This document shows positions 1 through 11,769 of a stretch of 64,000 nt of DNA, piece by piece. The stretch's first letter is position 1, and every line of letters begins with the position of its first letter. The position numbers and the translations under genes were made by a program. The stretch is taken from the NCBI GenBank assembly GCA_039090855.1, contig CM076990.1, forward strand, positions 203,303,232-203,367,231, written 5' to 3'. Origin of the DNA: Macrothele yani (lineage: Eukaryota; Arthropoda; Arachnida; Araneae; Macrothelidae). The notes beneath the pieces were generated by a model. It ran no database searches and had not been told where the DNA came from. It saw nothing but the letters and a program-made list of their open reading frames with translations.

Positions 1-1405
1 ACCAAAGTATGGATTGAAAGATGACAATAAAAAGTTCGTCGGCATTGTAATTCTTGTAAGAACGTCCTTACAAAATTCGGAAAAGATTACTTCAACTAAT
101 CTGGGTAACAAATAATAAGAATCAGGGGCGTGTTTAAAGGGGACCGAACCCCTCTCAAAGATAAATTACTATGAAGCGTATTTTCTTCAATGAGTGATTG
201 CCTTTTGTTACAAGACGTAGTAACTGACAAATAAGTGACTTTGTCTGGGTCAAAATGAAACATTATTATTAACTTTACTAGTTAGTGAATCACCGCTGTG
301 AGATAAAAACAGTTTTGTAAAAAGATTGCCGATCCCACCTTCAAAAACAAAACAACAAAGAAATACAAAACAACAAAGAAATACAAAACAACAACAACAA
401 CAACAAAAAAATCAGTCCAACAGACCGATGAACGGATAACAATGAGTTGTTCCTCATAAAGCGATATTTTGTCGTTCTACATAAAATAACCTCAGAATTT
501 TTTTTAAATTATTGACTAAATTAAGTGCCCCTCCCCATACACGCTCCCTCATTAAGTCCCAAGAGCGCACATCGTATAGATTCTGCTTTGTATTACTTAT
601 TAAACTTCTTTAAATATCAAATTTCACATTTAATTTTTCTTAATGAATATAGGAAAGATACATTTCTTTGTGCTGGAAGTTGTGCGAGAGGCGAATGCGA
701 TACGATGTAATTTGATACTTAACTGCAGAGTCGCTTATTCTGACAGCAACAGAATGCATTTGGATGTTGAGAACTTTATTTTCCCACTTCGTGTCACAAC
801 ACCGTAATCACAGAAAAAAAAAATGAATGAAAACGTACTTTTTTATGTAATATAAAATACATAATCCCGGTAACTCCTTAGAGGTGGGAAGACTGACCTA
901 CAGGGAAATGGATACGGAAAAATCAAAAGTGCAATTAATTTCTTAAAAAGAATGATACATCAGAAAAATATTTTGTGCAAAATAATTAGCCAGTAAAGGG
1001 AAATACAGCAATACTATATATCTTTATGCAGAACAGCTTTATGCATGTGCCCAATTTTCGAACAAGGTGAACCTCGCGTCAGGAGACGGAGATCTGCGCA
1101 CAGGAATGTAAATCGTCGTACTTTCTCCATCACAGGCAAATGGGAATTTATTACGTACATGAGTACATAGAAAGTGTCTCCCGTTAGCGTACCTTAACAA
1201 AGTAAAGATCTGAACAAACACATGAGGAAGCACTAGGAGGAAATAGCTAATATTCTTCTTTATTATTATTTATTTTTGAGGTTAAACCCGTAAGCAGTCG
1301 CCTATCCCTAAATTAGTGCCATTGATTTCACGGAAGGAATAGACCCAGATGTGACGTGCCTGCCCAGCAGGACGCACACGATATAAAGGCAGATAGCAGC
1401 AATGA
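1..1405. other. No recognised feature
   Basis: AT-rich sequence with short A/CAA-rich tracts (330-410). Frames are short and show no family signature. Confidence 0.5.
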
Positions 1406-1410
1406 CGAAC

Positions 1411-1483
1411 GTCAGCGTAGCTCAATTGGTAGAGCGACTTATTCTGGAATGAGGGGACCCGGGTTCGAGCCCCGGCGTGGACA
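1411..1483 (+). tRNA. tRNA-like sequence (tRNA-derived repeat or pseudogene)
   Basis: Acceptor arms GTCAGCG and CGTGGAC pair with one mismatch, the D-arm A box is TAGCTCAATTGGTAGAGCG, and the T-arm CCGGG/CCCGG encloses TTCGAGC. The anticodon loop comes out at six bases, so no anticodon can be assigned. Degraded relatives occur at 51,469 and 53,479, so it is probably a SINE head, not a working tRNA gene. Confidence 0.4.
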
Positions 1484-2251
1484 AAAATGACGGAGAAATT
1501 TACTTCGTTATACAGCCCCGTAAGAGAAGGCATCATTGTCACCCATGATAAATTCTTGCTGGTTGAACGTTTCCCCCACGTGTGATCCACAGCTCTCAGT
1601 ATTGGGCCATTATCTTCCAGGTGATTTCGACTTGCTTTGGAATTTCATCGTCCCAGGGCCCCGAGCACCGAATCAGTAATTTGGGGAACCCATCACTCTG
1701 CCCGCCATCCTTAAGAAATGAAGCCTTTCATTCTTTTTTACGCTTTCCAACCGTAGGTTGAAGAAGCGTATATGCTCCAGCTTTGTCCGTCCGTCCGTCC
1801 GTCCGCACGATAACTAGCGTAAAAATGGTTCGATTTCGATGAAAGTTTAGTATGTGGTAGGGGATCACCTAGCGACGAATTCTATTGAAAATGGGACAAA
1901 TGGGGTCAAAGGTCACGACGTAGGAGCGGAATCATTCCATTGTCCTTATGCGTCATAAATTGCGTAAATATGGTTCGATTTCAATGAAAGTTTACTATGT
2001 AGTAGGAGACCGCCTGGGGACAAACCCGATTCGAAATGGGTAAAGTGGGGTCAAAGGTCAGGACGTAAGATCGGGATGCATTCCATTGCCCTTATTGCGT
2101 CATAACGTGCTTAAAAATGGTTCGATTTCGATGAAATTTCAGTATGTAGTAGGGGAGCACCTGGGGACGAACCCTATTGAAAATGGACGAAATGTGATCT
2201 AAGGTCAGGACATAGGATTGCGATCCATTCCATTGCTCTTATTCCATATTA

Positions 2252-2692
2252 TTAAGGTGGACGTCAAGTAATTTTGCTTCATATACTTCCAATGGAAAAA
2301 CTTTTGTACACATTTCCTTCACCATTAATGTGTTCCCAAGGATGGAAATTTGAACATCGATTAAAATAACTTCATATTATAACTTGGAAAACTTAATATT
2401 TTCTAAGACATAACCATAATTATACTAAAAATCAATAACTTTTCCTTTGGTGGTGTTGAAACCAGAGAAAAGATGGCGTGACCTATACTTTGATGACGTC
2501 AGTAGACAAGCAAATGTTCAATTGCATAATTATGGTTATGTTTTAGAAAATATTAAGTATTGCAAGTTATAAAATGAAGATATTTTAATCGATGTTCAAA
2601 TTTTCATCCTTGGCCTTGATTGTGAAGAAAATGTGTACAGAAGTTTTTCCATTGGAAGTATAGGAAGCAAAATTACTTGACGTCCACCTTAA
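2252..2692. mobile_element. Foldback/MITE with ~170-bp inverted arms, copy 1
   Basis: Both ends are TTAA followed by GGTGGACGTCAAGTAATTTT and its reverse complement. The arms stay complementary, with scattered mismatches, for roughly 170 bases, leaving a spacer of about 100 bases. TTAA ends fit a piggyBac-type target; a TA target (Tc1/mariner MITE) cannot be excluded because TA lies within TTAA. No coding capacity. Confidence 0.75.
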
Positions 2693-3372
2693 AGTAGCAA
2701 TTCTTGTATGTATGTATGTACATTTTATTTTGAAAACGGCTCTAAGAATTTTGATGAAAGTCGTTAACCTACCGTTTTCTGGTACTAGAAATCGATTTAG
2801 CTTGATCTCGACTTTAGGAGAATTCGTTTAGTGGGTTAAATAACCACACCGAATTATAACGTTTTTAGTGATGGCGTTGTTCCATTAATGTTACCAATGG
2901 TTAGAAATCTTATGACGTCACAATCTCGCGTTTGAGAATTTTTTTCACGTCATCTTTCTCATTACGTCACGCGTTGTGTTTGGATCCTATTAAAGTTTTA
3001 TGACGTCATTCTTGCCTCGAGCAGATGGTCGCGATTCCCATCTGCCTCATTACGACACGCGTAGTGTCCGTATGTCCGTTCGCGCGATAACTCGCGTAAC
3101 AATCGTTCGATTTCGATGAAATTTTGGTATCTGGTAGGGGATCACCTGGGAAGGAACGCTATTTAAAGTGAACGAAATGGGGTCAAAGGTCAGTACATAG
3201 GAGCGGGATCTATTCCACCGCTGTTGTGCGTCATAACTAACGTAAAAATGATTCGATTTCGATGAAATTGTAGTATGTGGTAGGGGACCTGCTGGCGACA
3301 TACCTTATCGAAAATGGGCGAATTGGGTCAAAGGTCAGGACATAGAAGCGGAATCACTTCTATCGCCATTAT

Positions 3373-3605
3373 TATTATTATTATTATTTTTTTTTTTTTT
3401 TTGAGGTTTAACGACCACCGTGAGCAACTCAATGGGCTATAAGCAGTCGCCCATCCCTAATTTAGGGTCACTGGTTCCAGGGAAGGGAGAGAACCAGTGC
3501 TGTAAGACAAACACAACAGCCATGCCTCACCGGGATTCGAACCCGGACCCCGTTCGGACGAATGATCAGAGGCCATCGCTTAGACCACTGCGCCACCGGG
3601 GCGGC
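3373..3605 (-). mobile_element. tRNA-derived SINE, family A
   Basis: Read on the minus strand: head GCCGCCCCGGTGGCGCAGTGG (A box), B box GGGTTCGAATCCCGGTGAGG, a fixed tail region and a T-rich end on the plus strand. The target-site duplication CTATCGCCATTAT (3360-3372 and 3606-3618) marks insertion into the second array of X copy 1. Confidence 0.9.
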
Positions 3606-3849
3606 CTATCGCCATTATGCGTCATAACTTATGTAAAAATGCTTCGATTGCGACAAAACGTTATCATGTTATTTCGGAGGTATACCAAACCGGTTCTGTT
3701 GAATACCATCGAAATGGGATCAAAGGTCAGGGCACAGGACCGAGATTTATTCCACAGCCATTATTCCCATAACTTGAGTAATGATTTCTGGTATGTTGGA
3801 AAGCGTATTATAATCAATGCATTGCATGATTTTACCAACTTGTTTTAAA

Positions 3850-6800
3850 GTTTAGTTTTAGCTTTAGGCAGGGCCTGATTTATGCACGGGCCTATAGGGC
3901 CCAAGCCCTCAGCCCCCATTTTTAGAGAGGTTAAAAATTACATCTAAATAAACGAACACAGTATAAATATAATTTAGGCTAACAGTAGATGCCACACTTG
4001 GCATTGGTGCTGCTCAGTATCAGATTTGGAGTTACCAGGGTCCCAAACACAGCATCAATAATTTGGGGGACCCATCATTTTGCCCGCCATCCTCCAGAAA
4101 TGAAGCTTTTTTGCTTTTTTTGCTGCGTACCTGCCCCTACTCACTCATGTTTATTTTAGTATTGTAATGCAAAAAAAAAAAAAAAAAAATCCGGGATTTC
4201 AACGTGTGATTTTTATTATTTTTACAATTAGTTAAGGGGACGGGTGCAGATAACTCAGAAATAAAATAAGTAAATAAGTACACAAACATACACTAAACGT
4301 ATTGAATAATAAAAGAAGTTTCAATGGGCAATCTTGTTTCTATTTTTCTTTAACCAAACCAACGTTGTGCGCGATAAAGCACAGCTGTGTTTATTTCTGT
4401 TTAATGCTTCCCCATCGTGAGGGAAAATGAGTCTCGAAACAGACCTACGGAGTATCATGAAAATTAACCGCTCAGCCAAGGAATCTTGACGTCACACGAA
4501 GTTGATGCAATCCCGCAACAGCCTTTTCCGAGAAAAATCCACTTAGCTAACACGACCGATCACCCAGGAAGTTTTGACGTCTCCGTTAGTTTCATCATTT
4601 TAAATTCCCCCTTCGTGACGCTGTTCTTCCTAGCAGACGCCACGTAGGCCGCTTGTGCAGTGAAAGTGAGTATACTTTGGAGCGCTAGAAAGAGGTAAAG
4701 AAGCTTTCTATCTCAAAATGTTTTGTGTCATACTTGATTCCTCAGTTCCGAAATTTGTATCCATGCCACTTCTGGAAAGATTCCATCAGAAAATAAAGGA
4801 ACATAGTAAGGGAGAAGTTTGTGATGTTATAGTCCTCTAATACCTGTAATTTGGCATGAAGCCTAGTTTTAATCGTGACGTTTGTGAACAGCATTAGTTT
4901 GCTGTTTTGTGAGTCCTGGTAGATACCTAGTGTTGGCTATGATGCTGAATAAATTCGATCTGTACAGCCTGATTAGGAAATTACGTAGGACAGCGTCTTT
5001 CTTTTAGTACCAATGGCCGTTTGTAGTCAGAAATCAATTCCATTTTGCCATATAATAATACGTATATATTGGTTTACCATTTTGTGCTTTTTTTTTCGTG
5101 TAGGTGTAGTGCTAGTCTCTGGTCATGATTTTGAGTTAATTCAGCAAAATCAATCTAAATATGTTGAGTGGGGAATTAACATGTATGTTTTTCTCTTAGT
5201 AGTAATTCTCCCAAGTAGTTTAAAATCACTACATACTGTTTAACTTCTGAATTTACATAGAAGTATTTCTAAACCCCACAACTGGCTGAACAATACTTTG
5301 TTTTTTTTAGACGCATTTGGATTTGCTCGTGTACTTATGAAGTATTCGCACGGATGAATACAAAGGTCAGCTATGGAGTACAAATATGTACAGGCATTTT
5401 CTTTTATTTATATGCTATATTAATGACAAGGAAATAGTCAGACAAACAACTTATGAACTGGCTACTGAGTACATTGTGTCTATAGCAGCGGTTCTCAAAC
5501 TTTTGTTCTTAAAGTACCACTTGGGAATATTTAGCTGTAAAAACTGGCTACCCCTTGTGTATTAGGGAGACACATTACTAATAAATGAAAAGTTTATTCC
5601 AGTGCGTTTATGTGTGTGTATATGTGGGTATAAAATACATAAAAATACAAATATACACATGTATACTTGCAAAAATTAGGTACATTGATGTCACAGAAAT
5701 TGCATGAATGGCTAGAAAAATCAAATAAAACTGGTAAAGTCATTCGTTTAGTATCCATGAGATGATGAGCTCATTTCCTCTTGCAAAGTTCATCAATAAT
5801 TGGAGCTATCTTGCTTACGTACAAACAAAACTTGTCTTTAACGTCCAGCGTATTTCAATATTTTGTTTTGATGGTGGTCACGGATGAAAAACTAGTTTCA
5901 CATAAATATGTAGTTGTAAATGGCAACAAATATTTAATGATAATTGTTGGGGTGGGGTGGGGGAGATTAATTTAAATTAAAGTTTACTAATGAAAATTAA
6001 TTTTAAATTCCTCTCAGACTGTGGTTATTAGAAACAAAAAAAAGAAATTTAATTTATTCCACAACTGTGATAAAAATTTTCAAAAAAAAAAAAAAAAAAA
6101 AAGGAAAAGCGTCGTTGCAGTATAAGATGATTATTTAACTTTTATGGCCGAAAACAAAGAGAACCAATTTTGTTACTAAAGGATTATTGTGGTTTGTGAC
6201 GTGCAAATTAAATGAAAAAAGCCCAAGTACGATCCACGCACTAGTCTAGGCTAGTGTGGACACAGGCTATTGACTCACATATATTAAACACACTCAAGAA
6301 AGCAATTTTGACAAGACCAGTTGGTTTGCATTTATTGTAATTAATTTCAATGATGGGTGTAAAAAAAACTTTTTTTTCTTTCAGACAATGAGAACTATGG
6401 TCAGCAAGAATTTGACCCACAATATATAGGCACCGTTGTACAATTTTGACCTTTTTTAAAATAAATTTACAGGCCCGTGGCACAGCTTTGCTTTTAAAAT
6501 CACTTAGGAAGGTGAAGAAATTTTACATTTTTGTTTTACAACCAGAGTATTAATTCATGACACCTAAACACTTCTAGAACACATTTTCAGAGGAGAATTG
6601 TCTGCTCTAATCACTCCATTACTTAATGACAATTATGAAAACAATAGACATCTTCCAGTGGTAATATGTTTTTTAATAGTCTCCACCAGAAGCAAGCTGG
6701 AGGTAAGCCTAAAACAAGTTTGAAGTGTAAATTTTGATTTTATTTACAGCTGCTCTGGTTTTGAGACACTAAAAGATTAAGCGAAAAGGATAAAAAACAT

Positions 6801-7360
6801 TTAAATTTAAGGTAAGAAGTTGCATTAAATTTATAAATAATTTTGGGCCAAACAAACAATAAAAAAATTGCTTCTTCATTTAAGACTTTTCTTGAATTTT
6901 TTTTTTTTTTTTGTGTTAACCAGTCATCATTTCTTTTCTTTTTTTCAGCGGCAGTTTCTCATGGCTATTACATACAGTATGCAAGTAATTTTACTGTGAA
7001 GTGTGTATTTTGAATCTTGGCCAAGATTCCAAATACAAGGTGTATGTTAGATCACCCAAAATTTCATTCTGACAAATAAAAAACAAAAAACAAAACAAAA
7101 CTTGTCACTGTTTGGAAGTGACTTTAAGGATAAACGAAATTTATGTTACATATACATTCTTTTCCTATTGCTGGAAAATTTCCCCATGATTGTTTTTTTG
7201 TTTTGTTTTTTTAATTTCATATAACACACTCATTTTTCACTTTTTATTTTTGCATGTGTTGACCAAATGGGGAAGGTGGTGTTGAGAAAAAAAGTCTCCT
7301 AATGAGGAAATAGCTGATAGCGAGAGTACCAAAAAAGTGCAGGTTAGAGATGAGAAATGT
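3850..7360. other. No recognised gene
   Basis: Positions 4,030-4,115 repeat 1,650-1,735 (AATTTGGGGGACCCATCATT, TTGCCCGCCATCC), so copies of one short repeat lie on both sides of X copy 1. The rest is AT-rich with A/T tracts (6,082-6,102 and 6,896-6,912) and no convincing frame. Confidence 0.5.
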
Positions 7361-7366
7361 TCTGTG

Positions 7367-7441
7367 GGTAAGCTGATCGAAAACGATCAAATGTTCATGA
7401 AGCGGTAAGCTGATCGAAAACGATCAGCTTACCGCTTCATG
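7367..7441. repeat. Perfect 21-bp hairpin with AAAA loop
   Basis: Positions 7396-7416 and 7421-7441 are perfect reverse complements separated by AAAA. Just before it, 7367-7388 repeats the hairpin centre (TGATCGAAAACGATCA) with part of the left arm. Confidence 0.9.
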
Positions 7442-7658
7442 TTGTCCCATTTTGTCTCCCAGCAAAATAAAAAAAAAATAAGTTCCTTTAATTGAAAATC
7501 ACTGTTGTAGCGTTGATGGATGGTTGCAGAACCGAAGTTTTGAATGGGGGACCTGGAACATCCCCCCTCCTAAATCTAGTTGGCTGGCTGGGAAGACAGT
7601 AGCCGGTTACCTCGGCTCCGAGTCATCGGCCTACGAGGTTTACCCTTTAGGTGGAGAG

Positions 7659-9050
7659 GGTATGAGGAAAGAATACCCACGGAAAAAACGCCCACTTTTC
7701 GAAAATAGGAAAAAACGCCCACGGAAAATATGCCCACAGAAGAAATGCTGACGGGAAAAATAGATTGTATGAAAGAGTGGTCGACTGATAAGTTTTTATG
7801 TCTGTTATAAACGGTGTTCGGACAACTGGTCACAGACTGCTGGCCAAAAAACCGTTAGGGGTCATATAAAAATTGCGGTTTCTTGGACACCTCACCTACA
7901 TAACGAAAATGGATGTAGGAGAATTGGCCACAAAAGTTCAAGGGTGTGTGTGTGTGTGTGGGGGGGGGGGTTGTAAGTATTATCGATTTTTGGCCTACAT
8001 TGAGAATTGAATTGGGAACTCCAAAAAAATTTGGAAAAAACGTTCTATGTAAGCCAAGCGAGAATTACAGAATAATTCATGTATGTTCGGAAAAGTACCC
8101 TAAGGTGGGATTTTTAATCATGCTGCACTTTTACGTAGGTACTAAATATTTACATAACATGTCAAGTTTGCAATATTTTTCTTTTACTTAATTAATTCAC
8201 AGGCGAAGAAAAAAGTGTTGAAAAGGCTTAGGCATCATAAGGCATTCATAAGCGAAGAAAAAAGTGTTGAAAAGGCTTAGGCCTACGGCCTATTAATTAA
8301 TGTATGGATTAAATGTATGGTGCATTAGTAAAATCGCAATATTATTGACAATTAATACAGACATTTGACGTGGAATAGGAGGTATGAGGAAAGAATGCCC
8401 ACGGAAAAAACGCCCACTTCTCGAAAATAGGAAAAAACGCGCACGGAAAAATCGCCCACAGACAAAATGCTCACGGGAAAAATATGTGATCGACTAATAA
8501 GTTTATATGTCTGTTATAAACGGTGTTCGGACAACTGGTCACAGACTGCTGGCCAAAAAACCGTTAGGGGTCATATAAAAATTGCGGTTTCTTGGCCACC
8601 TCACCCACATAACGAAAATGGATGTAGGAGAATTGGCCACAAAAGTTCAAGGGTGTGGGTGTGTGTGTGTGTGGGGGGGGGGAGGGGTTGTAAGTATTAT
8701 CGATTTTTGGCCTACATTGAGAATTGAATTGGGAACTCCAAAAAAATTTCGAGAAAACGTTCTATGTATGCCAAGCGAGAATTACAGCATAAATCATGTA
8801 TGTTCGGAAAAGGACCCTAAGGTGGGATTTTTTAATAACGCTGCACTTTTACGTAGGTACTAAATATTTACATAACATGTCAAGTTTGCAATATTTTTCT
8901 TTTACTTAATTAATTCGCAGGCGAAGAAAAAAAGTGTTGAATAGGCTTAGGCCTACAGCCTATTAATTAATGTATGGATTGAATGTATGGTGCATAAGTA
9001 GAAGCGCAATATTATTAACAATTAATACAGACATTTGACGTGGAATAGGA
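7659..9050 (+). repeat. Two tandem copies of a 722-bp repeat
   Basis: Unit 1 begins at 7659 and unit 2 at 8381 (GGTATGAGGAAAGAATRCCC). Both contain a 15-bp minisatellite (CCCACGGAAAAAACG), the block GTTCGGACAACTGGTCACAG, a GT/G-rich tract and a shared end TTTGACGTGGAATAGGA. Unit 1 has an extra internal duplication of about 47 bases (8200-8280). Frames running through it are low-complexity and are not genes. Confidence 0.85.
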
Positions 9051-9054
9051 ATAG

Positions 9055-9180
9055 CTGTGGTGCAGTGGAAGCATATCCGGCGCGTAACTGGAAGACCCTG
9101 AGTTCGATACCTGGTGGCGGCCACTGAGAATTTTTCCGTGACTCACTTACAAACGTGGAAAGAGCGATGACTTCTGTTTG
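9055..9180 (+). mobile_element. tRNA-derived SINE, family B
   Basis: A box TGTGGTGCAGTGGAAGCA, B box GAGTTCGATACC, then GGCGGCCACTGAGAATTTTT and a fixed tail ending near AAAGAGCGATGACTTC. It abuts the end of the second 722-bp unit. Confidence 0.7.
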
Positions 9181-9189
9181 ATTATTGAC

Positions 9190-10105
9190 AATACTTGTTA
9201 TGTAAATTTTACGAATATGGGAATGACATAATAAAAACTTTTAGTAGGGCCTAAACATTAGTCCTAATATTATTTTCTGCCTGAGTAATACCGCAATATT
9301 AATAATTTGATGTGTTACGTAAACGTTATGAATATAACATCGTTAGAACAAAAACTGTTAAATAGGCCGAGGCCTAGGACTTATGACTTAATATTTACTG
9401 CTTAAGTAAAAGTGCAATGCTATTGACTTGATTTGATATGCAAACATTATGAATATGAAGTCGGCGGATTAAAAGCTGTTAAAAAGGCGAAGCCTGTGAA
9501 TTAATTAAGTAAAAGAAAAATATTACAAACATTTATGTAAATATTTAGTGCCAATCGTAAAAAAGCAGCGTTATTATTAGAATCATTCTTTCATACAATC
9601 ATTATTAGAATACAGCAGCTGTTGAACAATCAGATACTAATCTAACTAAATACTCTGCAGAGAGGGAAATGTATATTATGCCAGTGAAAATGTGTGTTAA
9701 TGCGTATTTTTCTGGAAATTGTTCGTATTTTACACTTTTGGTATTACCCCCCCTCTCTCTCTCCCCTCCTCGCCGACAGGTTTCCAGAGAGTGGATATGC
9801 GCTGAGAAAATTTGTCGAGTTGCAGTTTGTAAATGCTGAAGATCTCCCGATAGGAAGAGAAATTTTTGATATTTTATGATTTTGGTATTAATTACCCCCC
9901 CCCCCCCCGACTAGTTTCCTGAGGCAGCTGATACCCTCAGATAATTCGACGAGTTGTAGCTTGTAAACGCTGGAAATCTCCCGATCGGACCAGAAATTCT
10001 TTATATTTTAGGTTTTAAGCACCCACTCCCCTCCCCCGACAAGTTTCCTGGGTTTGCACATACTCGCAGAGAATTTGTTTAGTTGTAGTTTCTAGAAAAA
10101 TATCG
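9190..10105. other. No recognised gene; CT- and C-rich tracts
   Basis: Contains three related blocks (about 9,745-9,880, 9,890-10,010 and 10,025-10,100), each with a C-rich tract, CCGACAAGTTTCC-like and GAATTTGT..AGTTGTAG-like boxes, so probably a degenerate repeat of ~130 bp. Confidence 0.4.
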
Positions 10106-10339
10106 TATAGCAGTTGGCTTGAAGACAACGGTGAATCATTAGTATGTTTTTAAATAAATGTTGCATAAGACTACCACTGCTTTCAGGCCACCACCATACA
10201 ACCTCTACAGTCCATCAGTGCAATCCGAACTTTCCTCTCGTGTTTGTAAGGTTTGCAGAAAATATTTTACACATCAAATTATTAATATTGCGGTATTACT
10301 CAGGCAGAAAATAATATTAGGGCTAACGTTTAGGCCCTT

Positions 10340-10620
10340 CTAAAAGTTTTCATTCCGTCATTCCCATATTCGCGTTATGTAGGTGAGGTAGCCAAGAGAC
10401 CGCAATTTTTATATGACCCCTGACGGTTTTTTGGCCAGCAGTCTGTGACCAGTTGTCCGAACACCGTTTATAACAGACATAAAAACTTATCAATCGACCA
10501 CATATTTTTCCTGTGAGCATTTTTTCTGTGGGCATATTTTCCGTGGGCGTATTTTCCTATTTTCGAGAAGTGGGCGTTTTTTCCGTGGGCAATTTTTCCG
10601 TGGACGTTTTTTCATACAAT
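10340..10620 (-). repeat. Inverted relative of the 722-bp repeat, copy 1
   Basis: Reverse-complement match to the first ~280 bases of the 722-bp unit, including the 15-bp minisatellite (TTTTTCCGTGGGCG repeats at 10,500-10,615). Confidence 0.8.
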
Positions 10621-10623
10621 CGG

Positions 10624-10745
10624 AATAGCGTTGGTGCAGTGGAAGCATATCCGGCGCGTAACTGGAAAACCCTGAGTTCGATTCCTGGTGGCGGCCACTG
10701 AGAATTTTTCCGTGACTCACTTATAAACGTGGAAAGAGCGATGAC
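10624..10745 (+). mobile_element. tRNA-derived SINE, family B
   Basis: Close relative of the copy at 9,055 (GGTGCAGTGGAAGCATATCC, B box GAGTTCGATTCC), adjoining the 15-bp minisatellite. Confidence 0.7.
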
Positions 10746-11499
10746 TTTAGATGAAATGGGGTGGGGTCGCGTCGCTGGCAGGCCGTTCCCTTCTCCAGCT
10801 GCGAAGCACAACTTTGATGAAAGGCAGATGTCTCTCCCCGTCACGCCACCGCTGTACGTAGCCACGGAGCAGCCCAGAACGAAATTTTTATACGGCCCCT
10901 TAAAATTTTTGTGGCCAGTTCTCCGTTTAGTCTTAGCTCCAAAAATCATGGAAATGTCTAAATTTCTTACTGAAAACGAAATATTAAAAAAATATGAACA
11001 ATAGTTGCTGAAGTGGGGAATATAACCACACGAAATTTGTTTATGCAGAACAATTTTATGGCAATGAAATTGTAATGTGTCCAGTTCTCCGTACCCGCTA
11101 CATGACAACACAAAATGGCACCACATTTTTAATTTTTTGGTCCCTACAAAATACACAACTTCTGCTGTGAGAATCGCACTTCATTTTGGGTGTTAAAGTC
11201 GTAAGGAGTTGTTGATCCAAAGTGCATGTTGTTCGCAAATATAACAAACAGATGCCAGAACTACAGAGATATTGATGTATAGCAGTTGGCTTGAAGACAA
11301 CGGTGAATCATTAGTATGTTTTTAAATAAATGTTGCATAAGACTACCACTGCTTTCAGGCCAACACCATACAACCTCTACAGTCCATCAGTGCAATCCGA
11401 ACTTTCTTCTCGTATTTGTAAGGTTTGCAGAAAATAATTTACCCATCAAATTATTAATATTGCGGTATTACTCAGGCAGAAAATAACGTTTAGGCCCTT

Positions 11500-11768
11500 C
11501 TAAAAGTTTTCATTCCGTCATTCCCATATTCGCGTTATGTAGGTGAGGTGGCCAAGAAACCGCAATTTTTATATGACCCCTAACGCTTTTTTGGCCAGCA
11601 GTCTGTGACCAGTTGTCCGAACACCGTTTATAACAGACATAAAAACTTATCAGTCGACCACATATTTTTCCCGTGAGCGTTTTTTCCTATTTTCGAAAAG
11701 TGGGCGTTTTTTCCGTGAGCGTTTTTTCCGTGGGCGATTTTTCCGTGGGCATTCTTTCATACAATCGG
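11500..11768 (-). repeat. Inverted relative of the 722-bp repeat, copy 2
   Basis: Second inverted copy. With its left flank (from 11,278) it duplicates 10,106-10,620 at an offset of about 1,172 bp, so the inverted copies arose by a separate tandem duplication. Confidence 0.8.
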
Positions 11769-11769
11769 A

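Larger units (their letters stand above)
1738..3841 (+). repeat. Element X, copy 1 (full form, ~146-bp satellite plus foldback)
   Basis: Starts with a hairpin-forming segment (ACGCTT...AAGCGT around 1740-1770), then a GTCC microsatellite (1785-1806), then three ~146-bp tandem units (the GGTTCGATTT box recurs at 1827, 1972 and 2119), a nested foldback element (2252-2692), a linker (2700-3060) and a second array (3060-3360 and 3619-3841) broken by a SINE. The motif TACGCTTTCCAAC at 1739-1751 returns inverted at 3795-3807 near the right end. There is no coding capacity. It resembles non-autonomous mobile elements that carry central satellite repeats, such as Helentron-related HINE or pearl elements, but no diagnostic terminus was confirmed. 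Confidence 0.7.
10106..11500 (+). repeat. 1.17-kb tandem duplication (10,106 and 11,278 onward)
   Basis: The sequence from TATAGCAGTTGGCTTGAAGA at about 10,106 recurs at 11,278 with few changes for the length compared (about 490 bases). The 10,750-11,277 part is present once and shows nothing recognisable. Confidence 0.75.

Noticed and set aside
1411..1483. Functional tRNA gene
   Set aside because: Six-base anticodon loop and an acceptor mismatch, with decayed relatives elsewhere; treated as a tRNA-derived repeat.
1800..2250. CRISPR-like array of regularly spaced repeats
   Set aside because: Units are tandem over their whole ~146 bp with no unique spacers, in eukaryotic DNA.
5013..5243. 76-codon hydrophobic plus-strand frame, possible small membrane protein
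   Set aside because: AT-rich sequence, no conserved motif or clear exon signals; likely chance.
7524..8863. Several 75-93-codon frames
   Set aside because: They lie in the 722-bp repeat and its GT/G-rich tract and are not conserved between the two units as protein.
10490..11156. A 199-codon minus-strand frame and repeats of Phe-Ser-Val-Gly on the plus strand
   Set aside because: They run through the 15-bp minisatellite, a SINE and repeat sequence, with no family signature.
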